Assembly (NCBI GenBank): GCA_963931435.1
Contig: OZ007012.1
Coordinates: 620,001 to 684,000, forward strand
From: Coprousia sp963931435
GTDB lineage: Bacteria > Actinomycetota > Coriobacteriia > Coriobacteriales > Coriobacteriaceae
Length of the DNA stretch: 64,000 nucleotides
Direction: 5' to 3'
In this document: piece by piece, positions 1-9,501 of the stretch
How the letters are laid out: the number at the start of each line of letters is the position of its first letter
Numbering within the stretch: position 1 is the stretch's first letter
Notes under the pieces: model-generated
Databases searched by the model: none
What the model saw: only the letters and a program-made list of their open reading frames with translations
What the model was told of the DNA's origin: nothing
Program-made: the position numbers and the translations under genes

Positions 1-1
1 G

Positions 2-97
2 CGCCTCATCGACATCCTCGACCCCACCGCCGGCACCGTCGACTCGCTGATGCGCCTCGACCTGCCCGCAGGCGTGGACATCGATATCAAGCTCTAA
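2..97 (+). CDS. rpsJ: 30S ribosomal protein S10, 3' end only
   Basis: The window opens inside this gene; 31 codons and the TAA stop remain. The visible tail carries the S10 C-terminal signature (RLIDILDP, then MRLDLPAGVDI), so the identification is firm. S10 sits in the 30S head and also acts as NusE in transcription antitermination. It normally starts the S10 operon directly ahead of rplC. Here it is followed by a terminator, a minus-strand SDR gene and a FUSC gene, and rplC comes only 3.65 kb later. It must therefore be transcribed separately from the other ribosomal genes in this window. Confidence 0.93.
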   Translation, partial: RLIDILDPTAGTVDSLMRLDLPAGVDIDIKL

Positions 98-122
98 GCT
101 ATCGCGCCACCCACGTTGAGCA

Positions 123-157
123 AAGCCCCCGGTTCCTTTGGAGCCGGGGGCTTTTTG
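123..157. terminator. Rho-independent terminator after rpsJ
   Basis: A GC stem (AGCCCCCGG paired with CCGGGGGCT) is followed by five T's. It closes the rpsJ transcript. The SDR gene ends at 190 on the other strand, so the hairpin probably serves both convergent genes. Confidence 0.88.
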
Positions 158-189
158 TCATCCATGTCGAGCGTGGAGGCAAAGGGATG

Positions 190-990
190 TTAGCCGCGCT
201 TGTCCATCATCTGGTAGAGCGGGTACATGGGCGATCCGAGTCCGGTGCCGCCCGAGACCTCCATGACGCCGCCCGTCACGTACGACGACATGTCGGAGGC
301 GTAGAAGAGCACGGCGTTGGCGATCTCTTCGGGCTCGCCCAGGCGATTCAGCGGGATGGTGGTGAGGAATGCCTTGATGAACTCCTCGCTCATGTTGTCC
401 ATGAGCGCGTCGGTGGCGATGCTTCCCGGGCAGACCACGTTGGCACGCACCCCCTGGCGCGCGTACTGGATCGCGATGTCCTTGGTCAAGCGGATGATGG
501 CCGCCTTGGCAAGGCCATAGGCCTCGCGTGAGAGATCGGGGTAGACGCCGCCGGTTGAGGCGATGTTGACGATGACGAGGGGTCCAACGTCCTTCATGAC
601 GCGGATGGCCTGCTGCGAGGTCTCGTAGACGCTGCGGACGTTGTCCATCACGATGTCCTCGAAGTCCTCCACGCGGGTGTTGGCCACGTCGAAGTCGCGC
701 TTGACGTCCGTGGAGCCGTAGTTGTTGACGAGGACATCGATGCGTCCCTCGCGCTCCACCACGTCCCGCACGCAGCCGGGATAGGTGGACTTATCGGAGG
801 CATCGAAGCGCACATAGGCCGCCTGGCCGCCAGCCTCCTTAATCTCGGCGATGAGCGCGCGCGAGCGCTCCTCGTTGCGGGCGGCGATGTAGACCTTGGC
901 GCCCTCGCTTGCAAGTTTCTGCGCGCAGGCGCGGCCGATGCCACGGGTAGAGGCGGTAACGAGTGCGATCTTGTTGTCGAGCATGCCCAT
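190..990 (-). CDS. Short-chain dehydrogenase/reductase, 7-alpha-hydroxysteroid dehydrogenase-like
   Basis: A 266-residue classical SDR. The N-terminal Rossmann motif TASTRGIG (12-19), the NNYG motif (N89-N90) and the catalytic set S145, Y158, K162 (Y-G-L-A-K) are all present. From memory, several segments resemble clostridial 7-alpha-HSDHs: TASTRGIG, EGRIDVLVNN, the YG.AKAAI block and a C-terminus with SGGTGLGSPMY. This makes an NAD(P)-dependent bile-acid 7-alpha-hydroxyl oxidoreductase the best guess, but FabG-like or other hydroxysteroid specificity is possible. The ATG is preceded on the minus strand by an AGGAGAGG-type site. The gene stands alone on the minus strand between rpsJ and the FUSC gene. 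A 21-bp inverted repeat 26 bp upstream of its start is a likely operator. Confidence 0.75.
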   Translation of the reverse strand: MGMLDNKIALVTASTRGIGRACAQKLASEGAKVYIAARNEERSRALIAEIKEAGGQAAYVRFDASDKSTYPGCVRDVVEREGRIDVLVNNYGSTDVKRDFDVANTRVEDFEDIVMDNVRSVYETSQQAIRVMKDVGPLVIVNIASTGGVYPDLSREAYGLAKAAIIRLTKDIAIQYARQGVRANVVCPGSIATDALMDNMSEEFIKAFLTTIPLNRLGEPEEIANAVLFYASDMSSYVTGGVMEVSGGTGLGSPMYPLYQMMDKRG

Positions 991-1015
991 GATGGTTCCT
1001 CTCCTTGTGGAATAT

Positions 1016-1036
1016 ATGCGACAAGTTCTGTCGCAT
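1016..1036. promoter_or_regulatory. Inverted repeat, candidate operator of the SDR gene
   Basis: Two perfect 8-bp arms, ATGCGACA and TGTCGCAT, are separated by 5 bp. The repeat lies 26-46 bp upstream of the SDR start codon, where the promoter should be. Size and symmetry suit a dimeric TetR- or MarR-type repressor. No such regulator gene is in the window. The rest of 1037-1311 shows no gene I can support. Confidence 0.5.
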
Positions 1037-1311
1037 TGCGAGTTTGATACCCCGGACGGCGTCGGGCCATTCGCAGTGTGCCAGGCAAGTTGCGCCGCAA
1101 CGCATCCACCTGTTCATTCTCCGCAGCCCTCGCTTGCCGAATGCCGTTCCGGTGAGCGATCGGCGCCGGGACGGGAGGCAGGGGCGGGGGCCGGGAACAG
1201 CACCGGTGGGCGCCTAGGGGAGAGGCGCCTCATGCGGACGTTACGATCTGCGGCTGGAGTATGATGGGGTAGCAGGGAACAAGCGGCGTAGGTTGGGCAT
1301 GGCGTGTCAGA

Positions 1312-3468
1312 ATGACAGCAGGCGGGTACGGCATGGACGGACGCGGCGGAGCGCGGGAGCGAGCACAAGCTCGATGCGAGCGCGAGCGCGAGCGCGAACT
1401 CGGGCGCGGTTCCGCGGTCTGCGCGCGCCGGGCGGTGCCATCGCTTGCCGGCCTCGTGCGGACCTGGCGGTGCGATACGCTGCCCGAGCTTCCGGCAAAG
1501 ATCAAGAAGGCGCTTCCCGTGGCGGCGTTCTTTATCGTGCTGTTCTGGACCATCGTCGGGCTCTTCGGCATGTCGCACGTCATGCCGGTCTCGTGTTACA
1601 CCACGCTCTTCAATGTGCGCCATCGCAAGTACAACGCGGCGGGCCAGTACCTCCGCTTCTTTGCGGTGAGCTACCTTGCGCTCGCGGCGGCGCGCATCGC
1701 GTCGCTCAACGTGACGCTCTGCATCGCCATGAACGTCGTCATGCCGTTCATCTTCGTGTTCATGCGCTCGTCGCAGCTCAATCCGCGCCGGTACTTCCCC
1801 TACTTGATGCTCTTCGTGTTCCTGCAGCTCCGCCCCGAGTTTCTCGATAACTTGCTCCTTGAGGCGGGGCTCTTGAGCGTGTGCTGCCTCGTCCTCACCA
1901 TCTCGCTCGTCATCGCGGGCTTCGTGGTGCATAAGGTGGATGCCGACCGCATCCACCTGCACGAGATGGTGACGAGCCTCGCCGATGAGCTCGATCAGAT
2001 GGCCGATACGGGTATCACGGCGGGCACGCGTCGCGAGCTGCTGCGCCTGCGAACGGAGTACACCAAGCTCGCCTATCAGGTGCGTGAGGACGCGAACGCC
2101 CAAGCGAGCGTCTCCAATCTCTACGACATGTTCGCCATGCTCGCCCAGCGCACGGCCTATCTGATCGGGCGGCTCGAGTGGCACGAGGGCCCGGGCTGCC
2201 CGCACGCGCCGTACCTGCGCAAGCTCGCCGGGTTGACGCGCGCGGTGGAGCTCGTGCTCGACCGCCGCGACAAATCGGCGCCGATCGAGCAGGCGCGGAT
2301 CCTCATGACCGAGGTCGACGGCATCGCCAACGACCGTTTCCGCCTCTTCTACCGCAGCTACCTCTCAATGACGCTCCTGGTGCTCCAAGACGCAGGTCGC
2401 CGCTTCAACCGGCGTTGGCGCCTCTCGCCCCTCACGCAGCTCCGCATCGTGTCGTTTCGCAAGCACCCGACCCTCGATTCCTTTGAGCTCAGGTTCTCGG
2501 TGCGCTGCGCCGCCGTGCTCTCCGTCTCGTGCGCACTCTGCCTCGTGCTGCCCATCGACCATCTCTATTGGTTTCCGCTGACGGCTTTCCTGCTCACCCA
2601 GCCCTTCCCGGCCGAAAGCGTGCACCGCATGCGCACGCGCACGGCGGGCACGGTGCTCGGCTGCCTCTTTGTCTACGCCTTCTCGGCCATCAACCTGCCG
2701 CACGCGGCGACCATAGCGCTCGGCATGGTGCTCATCTCGTGCCTCTACGCCTCGACGCCGGGCGGAACGGCCATCGCGTTTTTCGCCACGTCCTACGCGC
2801 TCACCATGGCCTCGCTCTCCATAAGCGACCAGTATGCCATCGGCATGCGCCTCGCATGCCTCATCGCGGCGGTGGCGCTCGTCTCGGTCATCAACCGGCT
2901 CGTGTTGCCCACGAGCGACCGCACGCTCTTTCTGGCCAACGTGCACGAGCTGTTCTCGCTGCTCGAGCGCTATTGGGGCCTCCTGCGCCGGAGTCTCGAC
3001 GGCTCAGTGGACGCCGTAACCTCGAGCGAGGCGCTCCTCCACATCCAGATGGTCCATTCGCAGGCCACGGCTTACGCACGCACGCTTCCCGAGGGTACGG
3101 CGGACGAGCGCAGGGAGAAACAGGCCACGCGCCGCGTGCTCTTCTGTCTTTGGGAGCTCGTTTGCGAGCTGGAGCAGCTCGGCTTCCTCATCCGAGTCGG
3201 TGCAATCGACAAGGCGGAGTACCCTGAGCTCGACCGGTTCATGGAGCGGGCCGAGGAATGCAGCAATTCCTTCACGGTCGATGGGCGCCTCGAGGCTGCC
3301 GCCTCGTACATCAGCCGCTTCAAGGAGGATGACGTGCGCTACATCCTTCAGCAATACGTCCGCAGAGCCCGCGTCCTAGCAGGTGCCCTGGCGCAAGCTC
3401 GGCAAATCACTTCAGGCCGTCCCACCTACCGCCAAGAAGTAGCCGAGGTATCACGCCAACCAAGGTAG
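1312..3468 (+). CDS. FUSC family (fusaric acid resistance/YccS-like) inner membrane protein
   Basis: A protein of up to 718 residues with two hydrophobic bundles (about 60-215 and 400-530) separated and followed by soluble helical regions. This is the FUSC/aromatic acid exporter-like architecture. The second bundle contains the typical block with FELRFSVRCAAVL and TRTAGTVLG. It probably forms an efflux-type membrane channel; the substrate is unknown. The start is uncertain. The first 45 codons include an Arg/Glu stretch encoded by a GCGAGC simple repeat (about 1374-1400), and an in-frame ATG at 1333 is an alternative. It is the only plus-strand gene between rpsJ and rplC. Confidence 0.75.
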   Translation: MTAGGYGMDGRGGARERAQARCERERERELGRGSAVCARRAVPSLAGLVRTWRCDTLPELPAKIKKALPVAAFFIVLFWTIVGLFGMSHVMPVSCYTTLFNVRHRKYNAAGQYLRFFAVSYLALAAARIASLNVTLCIAMNVVMPFIFVFMRSSQLNPRRYFPYLMLFVFLQLRPEFLDNLLLEAGLLSVCCLVLTISLVIAGFVVHKVDADRIHLHEMVTSLADELDQMADTGITAGTRRELLRLRTEYTKLAYQVREDANAQASVSNLYDMFAMLAQRTAYLIGRLEWHEGPGCPHAPYLRKLAGLTRAVELVLDRRDKSAPIEQARILMTEVDGIANDRFRLFYRSYLSMTLLVLQDAGRRFNRRWRLSPLTQLRIVSFRKHPTLDSFELRFSVRCAAVLSVSCALCLVLPIDHLYWFPLTAFLLTQPFPAESVHRMRTRTAGTVLGCLFVYAFSAINLPHAATIALGMVLISCLYASTPGGTAIAFFATSYALTMASLSISDQYAIGMRLACLIAAVALVSVINRLVLPTSDRTLFLANVHELFSLLERYWGLLRRSLDGSVDAVTSSEALLHIQMVHSQATAYARTLPEGTADERREKQATRRVLFCLWELVCELEQLGFLIRVGAIDKAEYPELDRFMERAEECSNSFTVDGRLEAAASYISRFKEDDVRYILQQYVRRARVLAGALAQARQITSGRPTYRQEVAEVSRQPR

Positions 3469-3559
3469 CGCCCCCGGCCCTTCCCAAAGCCCCCCGGTAG
3501 GGGAGCAAAACCCCATTGCGAAGACTTTGTGGAAGGCTAGGGAAACGCCCGGCTGCGTG

Positions 3560-3565
3560 TATACT
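3560..3565 (+). promoter_or_regulatory. Candidate -10 element for the rplC block
   Basis: TATACT lies 185 bp upstream of the rplC start. I see no convincing -35 hexamer at standard spacing, so this is tentative. The argument for a promoter here is positional: rplC follows an unrelated FUSC gene, and 3469-3749 holds no gene I can support. Confidence 0.35.
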
Positions 3566-3749
3566 AGCCAGTTGTGCCTTCATGGGGAGGATTCTGTCTA
3601 GACCGAATTGCCTGCTAAATGGGTTGCGCAGGCGAGGGGGAAGGGCGGAACCGCGAACCGGCGGGCACGCTCGCAAGAATGTGGTCCGCTGGGGGCGAGC
3701 GCAAGGGGCGCTCGCGGGTCCCAAGACCACCGAGGGTAAGGATCATTCG

Positions 3750-4370
3750 ATGATCAGTATGATTCTCGGCCGCAAGATCGGGATGACCCAGGTGTGGGAC
3801 GACGAGGACAACGTCGTGCCCGTCACCGTCATCCAGGCTGGCCCCTGCGCCGTCTCGCAGGTTAAAACTCAGGCGACCGACGGCTACGATGCCGTCCAGA
3901 TCGGCTTTGGCGACATCAAGGCCAAGAACGTCAACAAGCCTATGGCGGGCCACTTCGCCAAGGCTGGCGTCGAGCCCGTCCGCTATCTGCGCGAGGTCCG
4001 CGTGGAGGCCGGCGAGGAGCACAAGGTCGGCGAGACCGTCACGGTCGCCGACTTCGCCGACGTCAAGAAGGTCGATGTCATCGGCACTTCCAAGGGCAAG
4101 GGCTTCCAGGGCCGCATCAAGCGCTGGGGTCAGCGCCGTGGTCCGATGACCCATGGTTCCCACTTCAAGCGTCACCCCGGCTCCATCGGCCAGTGCGCCT
4201 ATCCCGCCCGTGTTCTCAAGGGCGTCAAGATGGCTGGTCACATGGGCAACGAGCGCGTGACCGTGAAGAACCTGTCCGTTGTCCGCATCGATGCCGAGCA
4301 GAACCTCATGCTGGTCAAGGGCGCTGTCCCTGGCGGCAAGAACGCTCTGGTCGCCATCCGTATGGCGTAA
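3750..4370 (+). CDS. rplC: 50S ribosomal protein L3
   Basis: 206 residues, normal for the family, beginning MISMILGRKIGM. The conserved L3 loop is visible (KGKGFQGRIKRWG, then RRGPMTHGSHF). L3 is an early 23S rRNA assembly protein near the peptidyl transferase centre. The start at 3750 is chosen because it matches the family N-terminus and follows a GGTAAGGA site; the open frame further upstream is non-homologous. It is the first gene of block B, an operon running to rplX without its usual upstream partner rpsJ. Confidence 0.97.
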   Translation: MISMILGRKIGMTQVWDDEDNVVPVTVIQAGPCAVSQVKTQATDGYDAVQIGFGDIKAKNVNKPMAGHFAKAGVEPVRYLREVRVEAGEEHKVGETVTVADFADVKKVDVIGTSKGKGFQGRIKRWGQRRGPMTHGSHFKRHPGSIGQCAYPARVLKGVKMAGHMGNERVTVKNLSVVRIDAEQNLMLVKGAVPGGKNALVAIRMA

Positions 4371-4419
4371 ACGCTGATTTAAGCAGACAAGCCTCACGTC
4401 ATACCAAGGAGAACACCGT

Positions 4420-5046
4420 ATGTCTAAGTATGAAGTAAAGAACAGCGAGGGCCAGAAGGTCGCTGAGGCCGAGCTCGCTTCCGCGGTGTACGGCATCGAG
4501 CCGAACATCCATGTCATGCATCACATCGTCGAGTGCCAGCGCGCCTGCTGGCGCAGCGGCACCCAGTCCGCCAAGGGCCGTTCCGAGGTCTCCGGCGGCG
4601 GCAAGAAGCCCTGGCGCCAGAAGGGCACCGGCCGTGCCCGCCAGGGTTCGATCCGTGCCGCCCAGTGGCGTCACGGCGGCGTGGTCTTCGCTCCGAAGCC
4701 GCGCTCGTACGCCAAGCGCATGAACCGCAAGGAGGTCAAGCTCGCGATGCGCTCCGCGCTTTCCGCCAAGGTGCGCGACAACGAGCTGGTGCTCGTGGAC
4801 GACTACGGCTTCGAGAAGCCGTCCACCAAGGCCGCCGTGGCCATGCTCAAGGCTCTCGGCCTTGAGGGCAAGCGCCTCACGATCATCGTGCGCGAGGACG
4901 ACATCAACGCGTTCCTGTCGTTCCGCAACATCCCCAAGACGTTCATCATCACGCCGAACGAGGCCAACACCTACGACCTCGTCAACAATGGCGCCCTGCT
5001 GATGCCCGCCGATGTTGCCGCTCACTTCGGGGAGGTGCTCGCATAA
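4420..5046 (+). CDS. rplD: 50S ribosomal protein L4
   Basis: 208 residues. The extended internal loop typical of L4 (GGGKKPWRQKGTGRARQGS) lines the peptide exit tunnel, and a globular C-terminal domain follows. In many bacteria L4 also represses its own operon; nothing here shows whether that holds. An AAGGAG site precedes the ATG. The gene abuts rplW with no gap between stop and start, which implies translational coupling. Confidence 0.97.
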   Translation: MSKYEVKNSEGQKVAEAELASAVYGIEPNIHVMHHIVECQRACWRSGTQSAKGRSEVSGGGKKPWRQKGTGRARQGSIRAAQWRHGGVVFAPKPRSYAKRMNRKEVKLAMRSALSAKVRDNELVLVDDYGFEKPSTKAAVAMLKALGLEGKRLTIIVREDDINAFLSFRNIPKTFIITPNEANTYDLVNNGALLMPADVAAHFGEVLA

Positions 5047-5334
5047 ATGACCGCCCACGAGATCATCATCCGCCCCATCGTCTCCGAGCGCAGCTACGCC
5101 CAGATGGAGCAGAACAAGTACACGTTCGAAGTTCATCGCGACGCGAACAAGTACCAGATCAAGGATGCTATCGAGGAGCTCTTCAACGTCAAGGTCACCT
5201 CGGTCAACACCCTGAACGTCAAGCCCAAGACCAAGCGCGTGCGCATGGTCGCCGGCAAGACCCGTTCGTGGAAGAAGGCGATCGTCACCGTCGCCGAGGG
5301 CGATTCGATCGAGATCTTCGGCAACCAGGCCTAA
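5047..5334 (+). CDS. rplW: 50S ribosomal protein L23
   Basis: 95 residues with the L23 pattern (IIRPIVSERSY near the start, KKAIVTVAEGD near the end). L23 sits at the tunnel exit and docks trigger factor and SRP. It starts directly after the rplD stop. It is followed by an unusually long 179-bp gap before rplB that contains a perfect hairpin. Confidence 0.96.
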   Translation: MTAHEIIIRPIVSERSYAQMEQNKYTFEVHRDANKYQIKDAIEELFNVKVTSVNTLNVKPKTKRVRMVAGKTRSWKKAIVTVAEGDSIEIFGNQA

Positions 5335-5354
5335 GGCTTCTCGAGGGTTGCAGG

Positions 5355-5383
5355 TTTGCGCATCTCAAGAGGGGATGCGCAAA
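5355..5383 (+). promoter_or_regulatory. Perfect stem-loop in the rplW-rplB intergenic region
   Basis: Two perfect 10-nt arms, TTTGCGCATC and GATGCGCAAA, enclose a 9-nt loop within the 179-bp gap between rplW and rplB. No T-run follows, so it is not a standard terminator. It could be an RNA processing or stabilisation site or a ribosomal-protein-binding leader. The other spacers in this block are under 90 bp. Confidence 0.5.
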
Positions 5384-5513
5384 CGAACTTGTATCGGGCA
5401 CATAAGATGGAACCGCCCGGTACCGTGGTATCCGGTGTCATCGCACCCCGGAGTGAAAGCTCCGAATCCCTGCTTGCGGTGGCGAGCGGATAGAGATTGA
5501 AAGGGATACGTAA

Positions 5514-6344
5514 ATGGCTGTAAAGCACCTTAAACCGACCAGCGCGGGCCGCCGCTGGCAGACGATCTCGGACTTCGCCGAGATCACCTGTACCACGCCC
5601 GAGAAGTCGCTCCTCGAGCCGCTTCCCAAGAAGGCCGGTCGCAACAACAACGGCCGCATCACCGTCCGCCATCAGGGCGGCGGCGTAAAGCGTCGCTATC
5701 GTCGCATCGATTTCAAGCGCAACAAGGACGGCGTGCCCGCCAAGGTTGCCACCATCGAGTACGACCCCAACCGCTCCGCCCGCATCGCGCTGCTCCACTA
5801 CGTGGACGGCGAGAAGCGCTACATCCTGGCGCCCAAGGGCCTCAAGGTGGGCGACATGGTTGAGTCCGGCGAGAACGCCGACATCAAGCCTGGCAACGCG
5901 CTGCCTCTCTCCGAGATCCCCGTGGGTACGCTCATCCACGCGATCGAGTTCCAGCCCGGCAAGGGCGCCGCTATCGCCCGCTCGGCCGGCTGCGCCTGCC
6001 AGCTCATGGGCAAGGAGGGCAAGTACGCCATCATCCGCATGCCGTCCTCCGAGATGCGCCGCGTGCTCATCACCTGCCGCGCCACGGTGGGCGAGGTGGG
6101 CAACGCCGACCACGCCAACATCGTCATCGGCAAGGCCGGCCGCAAGCGCCACATGAACGTGCGCCCGACGGTGCGCGGTACCGTCATGAACCCGGTCGAC
6201 CACCCGCATGGCGGCGGCGAGGGCAAGAACCACACCTCTGGTCGCCCGTCTGTCACCCCGTGGGGCAAGCCGACGAAGGGCTATCGCACCCGCAAGAAGA
6301 AGAAGGCGTCGAATAGCCTCATCATCCGTCGTCGCAAGAAGTAG
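5514..6344 (+). CDS. rplB: 50S ribosomal protein L2
   Basis: 276 residues, standard length. The C-terminal signature GVVMNPVDHPHGGGEG is present here as VMNPVDHPHGGGEGKNH; its conserved His is important for peptidyl transfer. The N-terminal half is the RNA-binding OB/SH3 region. It is preceded by a GAAAGGGA site and the 179-bp gap described separately, and followed by rpsS after 30 bp. Confidence 0.97.
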   Translation: MAVKHLKPTSAGRRWQTISDFAEITCTTPEKSLLEPLPKKAGRNNNGRITVRHQGGGVKRRYRRIDFKRNKDGVPAKVATIEYDPNRSARIALLHYVDGEKRYILAPKGLKVGDMVESGENADIKPGNALPLSEIPVGTLIHAIEFQPGKGAAIARSAGCACQLMGKEGKYAIIRMPSSEMRRVLITCRATVGEVGNADHANIVIGKAGRKRHMNVRPTVRGTVMNPVDHPHGGGEGKNHTSGRPSVTPWGKPTKGYRTRKKKKASNSLIIRRRKK

Positions 6345-6374
6345 TCGATACCGAGAATTAGGAGATAACGACTT

Positions 6375-6635
6375 ATGAGCAGAAGTCTCAAAAAGGGGCC
6401 GTTCGTTGAAGCTCGCCTGCTCTCGCGTATCATCGCGATGAACGAGGCCGGCAAGAAGGACGTTGTCAAGACCTGGTCCCGCGCTTCGACCATCTTCCCC
6501 GAGATGGTCGGTCACACGATCGCCGTGCACGACGGCCGCAAGCACGTCCCCGTGTACGTCACCGAGTCCATGGTTGGTCACAAGCTCGGTGAGTTCGCAC
6601 CCACCCGTACGTTCCGTGGCCACAAGGCCAAGTAG
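6375..6635 (+). CDS. rpsS: 30S ribosomal protein S19
   Basis: 86 residues beginning MSRSLKKGPFVE, with the S19 signature (VGHTIAVHDGRKHVPVYVT) and the GEFAPTRTFRGH C-terminus. S19 sits in the 30S head, partners S13 and contacts the A-site tRNA. An AGGAG site precedes the ATG. Its order between rplB and rplV is canonical. Confidence 0.97.
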   Translation: MSRSLKKGPFVEARLLSRIIAMNEAGKKDVVKTWSRASTIFPEMVGHTIAVHDGRKHVPVYVTESMVGHKLGEFAPTRTFRGHKAK

Positions 6636-6649
6636 GGGGTTTCACGTAA

Positions 6650-7021
6650 ATGGCAACTAAAGCTACCGATACCGAGACCCGCGAGGTTCGCGCCGTCGCC
6701 AAGTACGTGCGCGTTTCCCCGTCCAAGGCTCGCCTCGTGGTCGATCTTATCCGCAACAAGTCCGTTGAGCAGGCGTTCGAGATCCTGCACTTCTGCGAGC
6801 GCGCCGTCGCCGTGGACGTGGAGAAGGTTCTCCGCTCTGCTGTGGCTAACGCCCAGCACAACAACGGCATGCGCGCCAGCGACCTCGTGGTCGTCAAGGC
6901 CTATGTCGACGAGGGCCCGACCCTCAAGCGCATCCGTCCGCGTGCCAAGGGCTCCGCGTCGCGCATCCTGAAGCGCATGAGCCACATCACCGTCGTCGTC
7001 GCTCCTCGAAAGGAGGCATAA
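6650..7021 (+). CDS. rplV: 50S ribosomal protein L22
   Basis: 123 residues. The core is typical (AVAKYVRVSPSKARLVVDLI) with the beta-hairpin that reaches the exit tunnel. The C-terminal MSHITVVV is the family end. There is a short N-terminal extension of about 10 residues (ATKATDTETR). The gene is six bases from rpsC and carries a GAAAGGAGG site within its own 3' end for that gene. Confidence 0.96.
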   Translation: MATKATDTETREVRAVAKYVRVSPSKARLVVDLIRNKSVEQAFEILHFCERAVAVDVEKVLRSAVANAQHNNGMRASDLVVVKAYVDEGPTLKRIRPRAKGSASRILKRMSHITVVVAPRKEA

Positions 7022-7026
7022 GCGCT

Positions 7027-8165
<1,139 letters not shown>

Positions 8166-8381
8166 ATGAAGCCCGCAGAGATTCGTGAGCTCAACGACGC
8201 TCAGCTTGCTGATAAGCTGAAGGAGATGCGCGCCGAGCTCTTCAACCTCCGTTTCCAGATGGCCACCAGCCAGTTGGACAACACCGCTCGCGTCAAGCTC
8301 GTGAAGAAGGATATCGCCCGCATCCTTACGGAGCAGCGCGCCCGTGAAATCGCAGCGGAGAAGGCCGCTGCGGCGAACTAG
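8166..8381 (+). CDS. rpmC: 50S ribosomal protein L29
   Basis: 71 residues with the L29 two-helix hairpin pattern (ELNDAQLADKLKEMRAELFNL, then LVKKDIARILTEQRAREI). L29 lies at the tunnel exit with L23. It starts directly after the rplP stop, using the GGGGAGG inside the rplP 3' end as its ribosome binding site. Confidence 0.95.
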   Translation: MKPAEIRELNDAQLADKLKEMRAELFNLRFQMATSQLDNTARVKLVKKDIARILTEQRAREIAAEKAAAAN

Positions 8382-8397
8382 ATCTCAAGGAGAGAAC

Positions 8398-8658
8398 ATG
8401 AGCGATACGCGTAACCAGCGTAAAGTCCGTACGGGCGTCGTCGTTTCGATCTCCGGCAACAAGACCATCGTGGTCCAGACCGAGGAGCGCAAGCGCCATC
8501 CCAAGTACGGCAAGATGATGACCACCACCAAGAAGCTGCACGCGCACGACGAGGAGTGCACTGCAGGCGTCGGCGACAAGGTTCGCGTCATGGAGACCCG
8601 TCCCCTGTCCAAGATGAAGCGTTGGCGTCTCGTCGAGATCATCGAGCGCGCCAAGTAA
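8398..8658 (+). CDS. rpsQ: 30S ribosomal protein S17
   Basis: 86 residues: MSDTRNQRKVRTGVVVS, an OB fold with HPKYGKMMTTTKKLHAHDE and the RPLSKMKRWRLVEII end. S17 is a primary 16S rRNA binder in the 5' domain. The start at 8398 follows AAGGAGAG. This gene ends the classical S10 set; rplN follows after 87 bp in the same direction. Confidence 0.96.
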   Translation: MSDTRNQRKVRTGVVVSISGNKTIVVQTEERKRHPKYGKMMTTTKKLHAHDEECTAGVGDKVRVMETRPLSKMKRWRLVEIIERAK

Positions 8659-8745
8659 GCTGCTTGTCCTGACTTCACGCTGACGACGTGCGACGCGCAA
8701 GGCAAGCTGCGCACCTCTCGCCAGCCTATGTTCGGAGGAACAACC

Positions 8746-9114
8746 ATGATTCAAATGCAAACCATGCTGAACGTCGCCGACAACTCCGGTGCGCGCAAGG
8801 TTCGCTGCATCAAGGTGCTTGGTGGTTCCAAGCGCCGCTATGCGGGGATCGGCGACGTGATCGTGGCGGCCGTCCAGGAGGCCACTCCGGGCGCCAACGT
8901 CAAGAAGAAGGATGTCGTGAAGTGCGTCGTCGTGCGCACCGTCAAGGAGATCCGCCGCAAGGACGGCTCCTACATCCGCTTCGACGACAACGCCGCGGTC
9001 GTCATCAACAACGACGGCTCGCCCGTGGGCACCCGCATCTTCGGGCCCGTGGCGCGCGAGCTGCGTGACAAGAAGTACATGAAGATCGTCTCGCTTGCTC
9101 CCGAGACCCTGTAG
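8746..9114 (+). CDS. rplN: 50S ribosomal protein L14
   Basis: 122 residues, the exact usual length, starting MIQMQTMLNVADNSGARK. L14 forms intersubunit bridges with the 30S subunit. The start at 8746 matches the family and follows GGAGGAA; the upstream in-frame ATG at 8728 overlaps that site and is rejected. It begins the classical spc set, which here stops after one more gene. Confidence 0.96.
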   Translation: MIQMQTMLNVADNSGARKVRCIKVLGGSKRRYAGIGDVIVAAVQEATPGANVKKKDVVKCVVVRTVKEIRRKDGSYIRFDDNAAVVINNDGSPVGTRIFGPVARELRDKKYMKIVSLAPETL

Positions 9115-9133
9115 AAGAAAGGAGAGAGCAGCT

Positions 9134-9457
9134 ATGGCCATGTCCATCAAGAAGGGCGACACCGTCAAGATTCTCTCCGGCAAGGATCGCGGCAAGCAGG
9201 GCACCGTGCTCCGCGCCTACCCTGCTGAGGGCAAGATCAAGGTTGAGGGCGTTGCCGTGGTCACCAAGGCCGTGCGTCCCAACCAGCAGAACCAGGCCGG
9301 CGGCTTCGAGCACAAGGAGGCCAAGATCGACGCCTCCAACGCCATGCTCGTGTGCCCCAAGTGCGGCGCCGCCACCCGCGTGGGCCACAAGTCCGGCGAG
9401 CTCGACGGTCACAAGACCAAGATCCGCGTCTGCAAGAAGTGCGGTGCCGAGTTCTAA
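9134..9457 (+). CDS. rplX: 50S ribosomal protein L24
   Basis: 107 residues. The KOW motif is near the N-terminus (KKGDTVKILSGKDRGKQGTV). The C-terminal part carries two Cys pairs (CPKCG and CKKCG) in the bacterial L24 pattern. L24 is an assembly initiator near the tunnel exit. In nearly all bacteria rplE follows within tens of bases. Here a terminator follows instead, and rplE lies 27.9 kb downstream. Confidence 0.96.
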   Translation: MAMSIKKGDTVKILSGKDRGKQGTVLRAYPAEGKIKVEGVAVVTKAVRPNQQNQAGGFEHKEAKIDASNAMLVCPKCGAATRVGHKSGELDGHKTKIRVCKKCGAEF

Positions 9458-9501
9458 ATCCGCTATCGAGCTGATTCGATAGTTTCGCCTGAGGGCGCCT
9501 G

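Noticed and set aside
3516..3749. N-terminal extension of L3
   Set aside because: The extra 78 codons have no L3 homology and cover the leader; the ATG at 3750 matches the family N-terminus.
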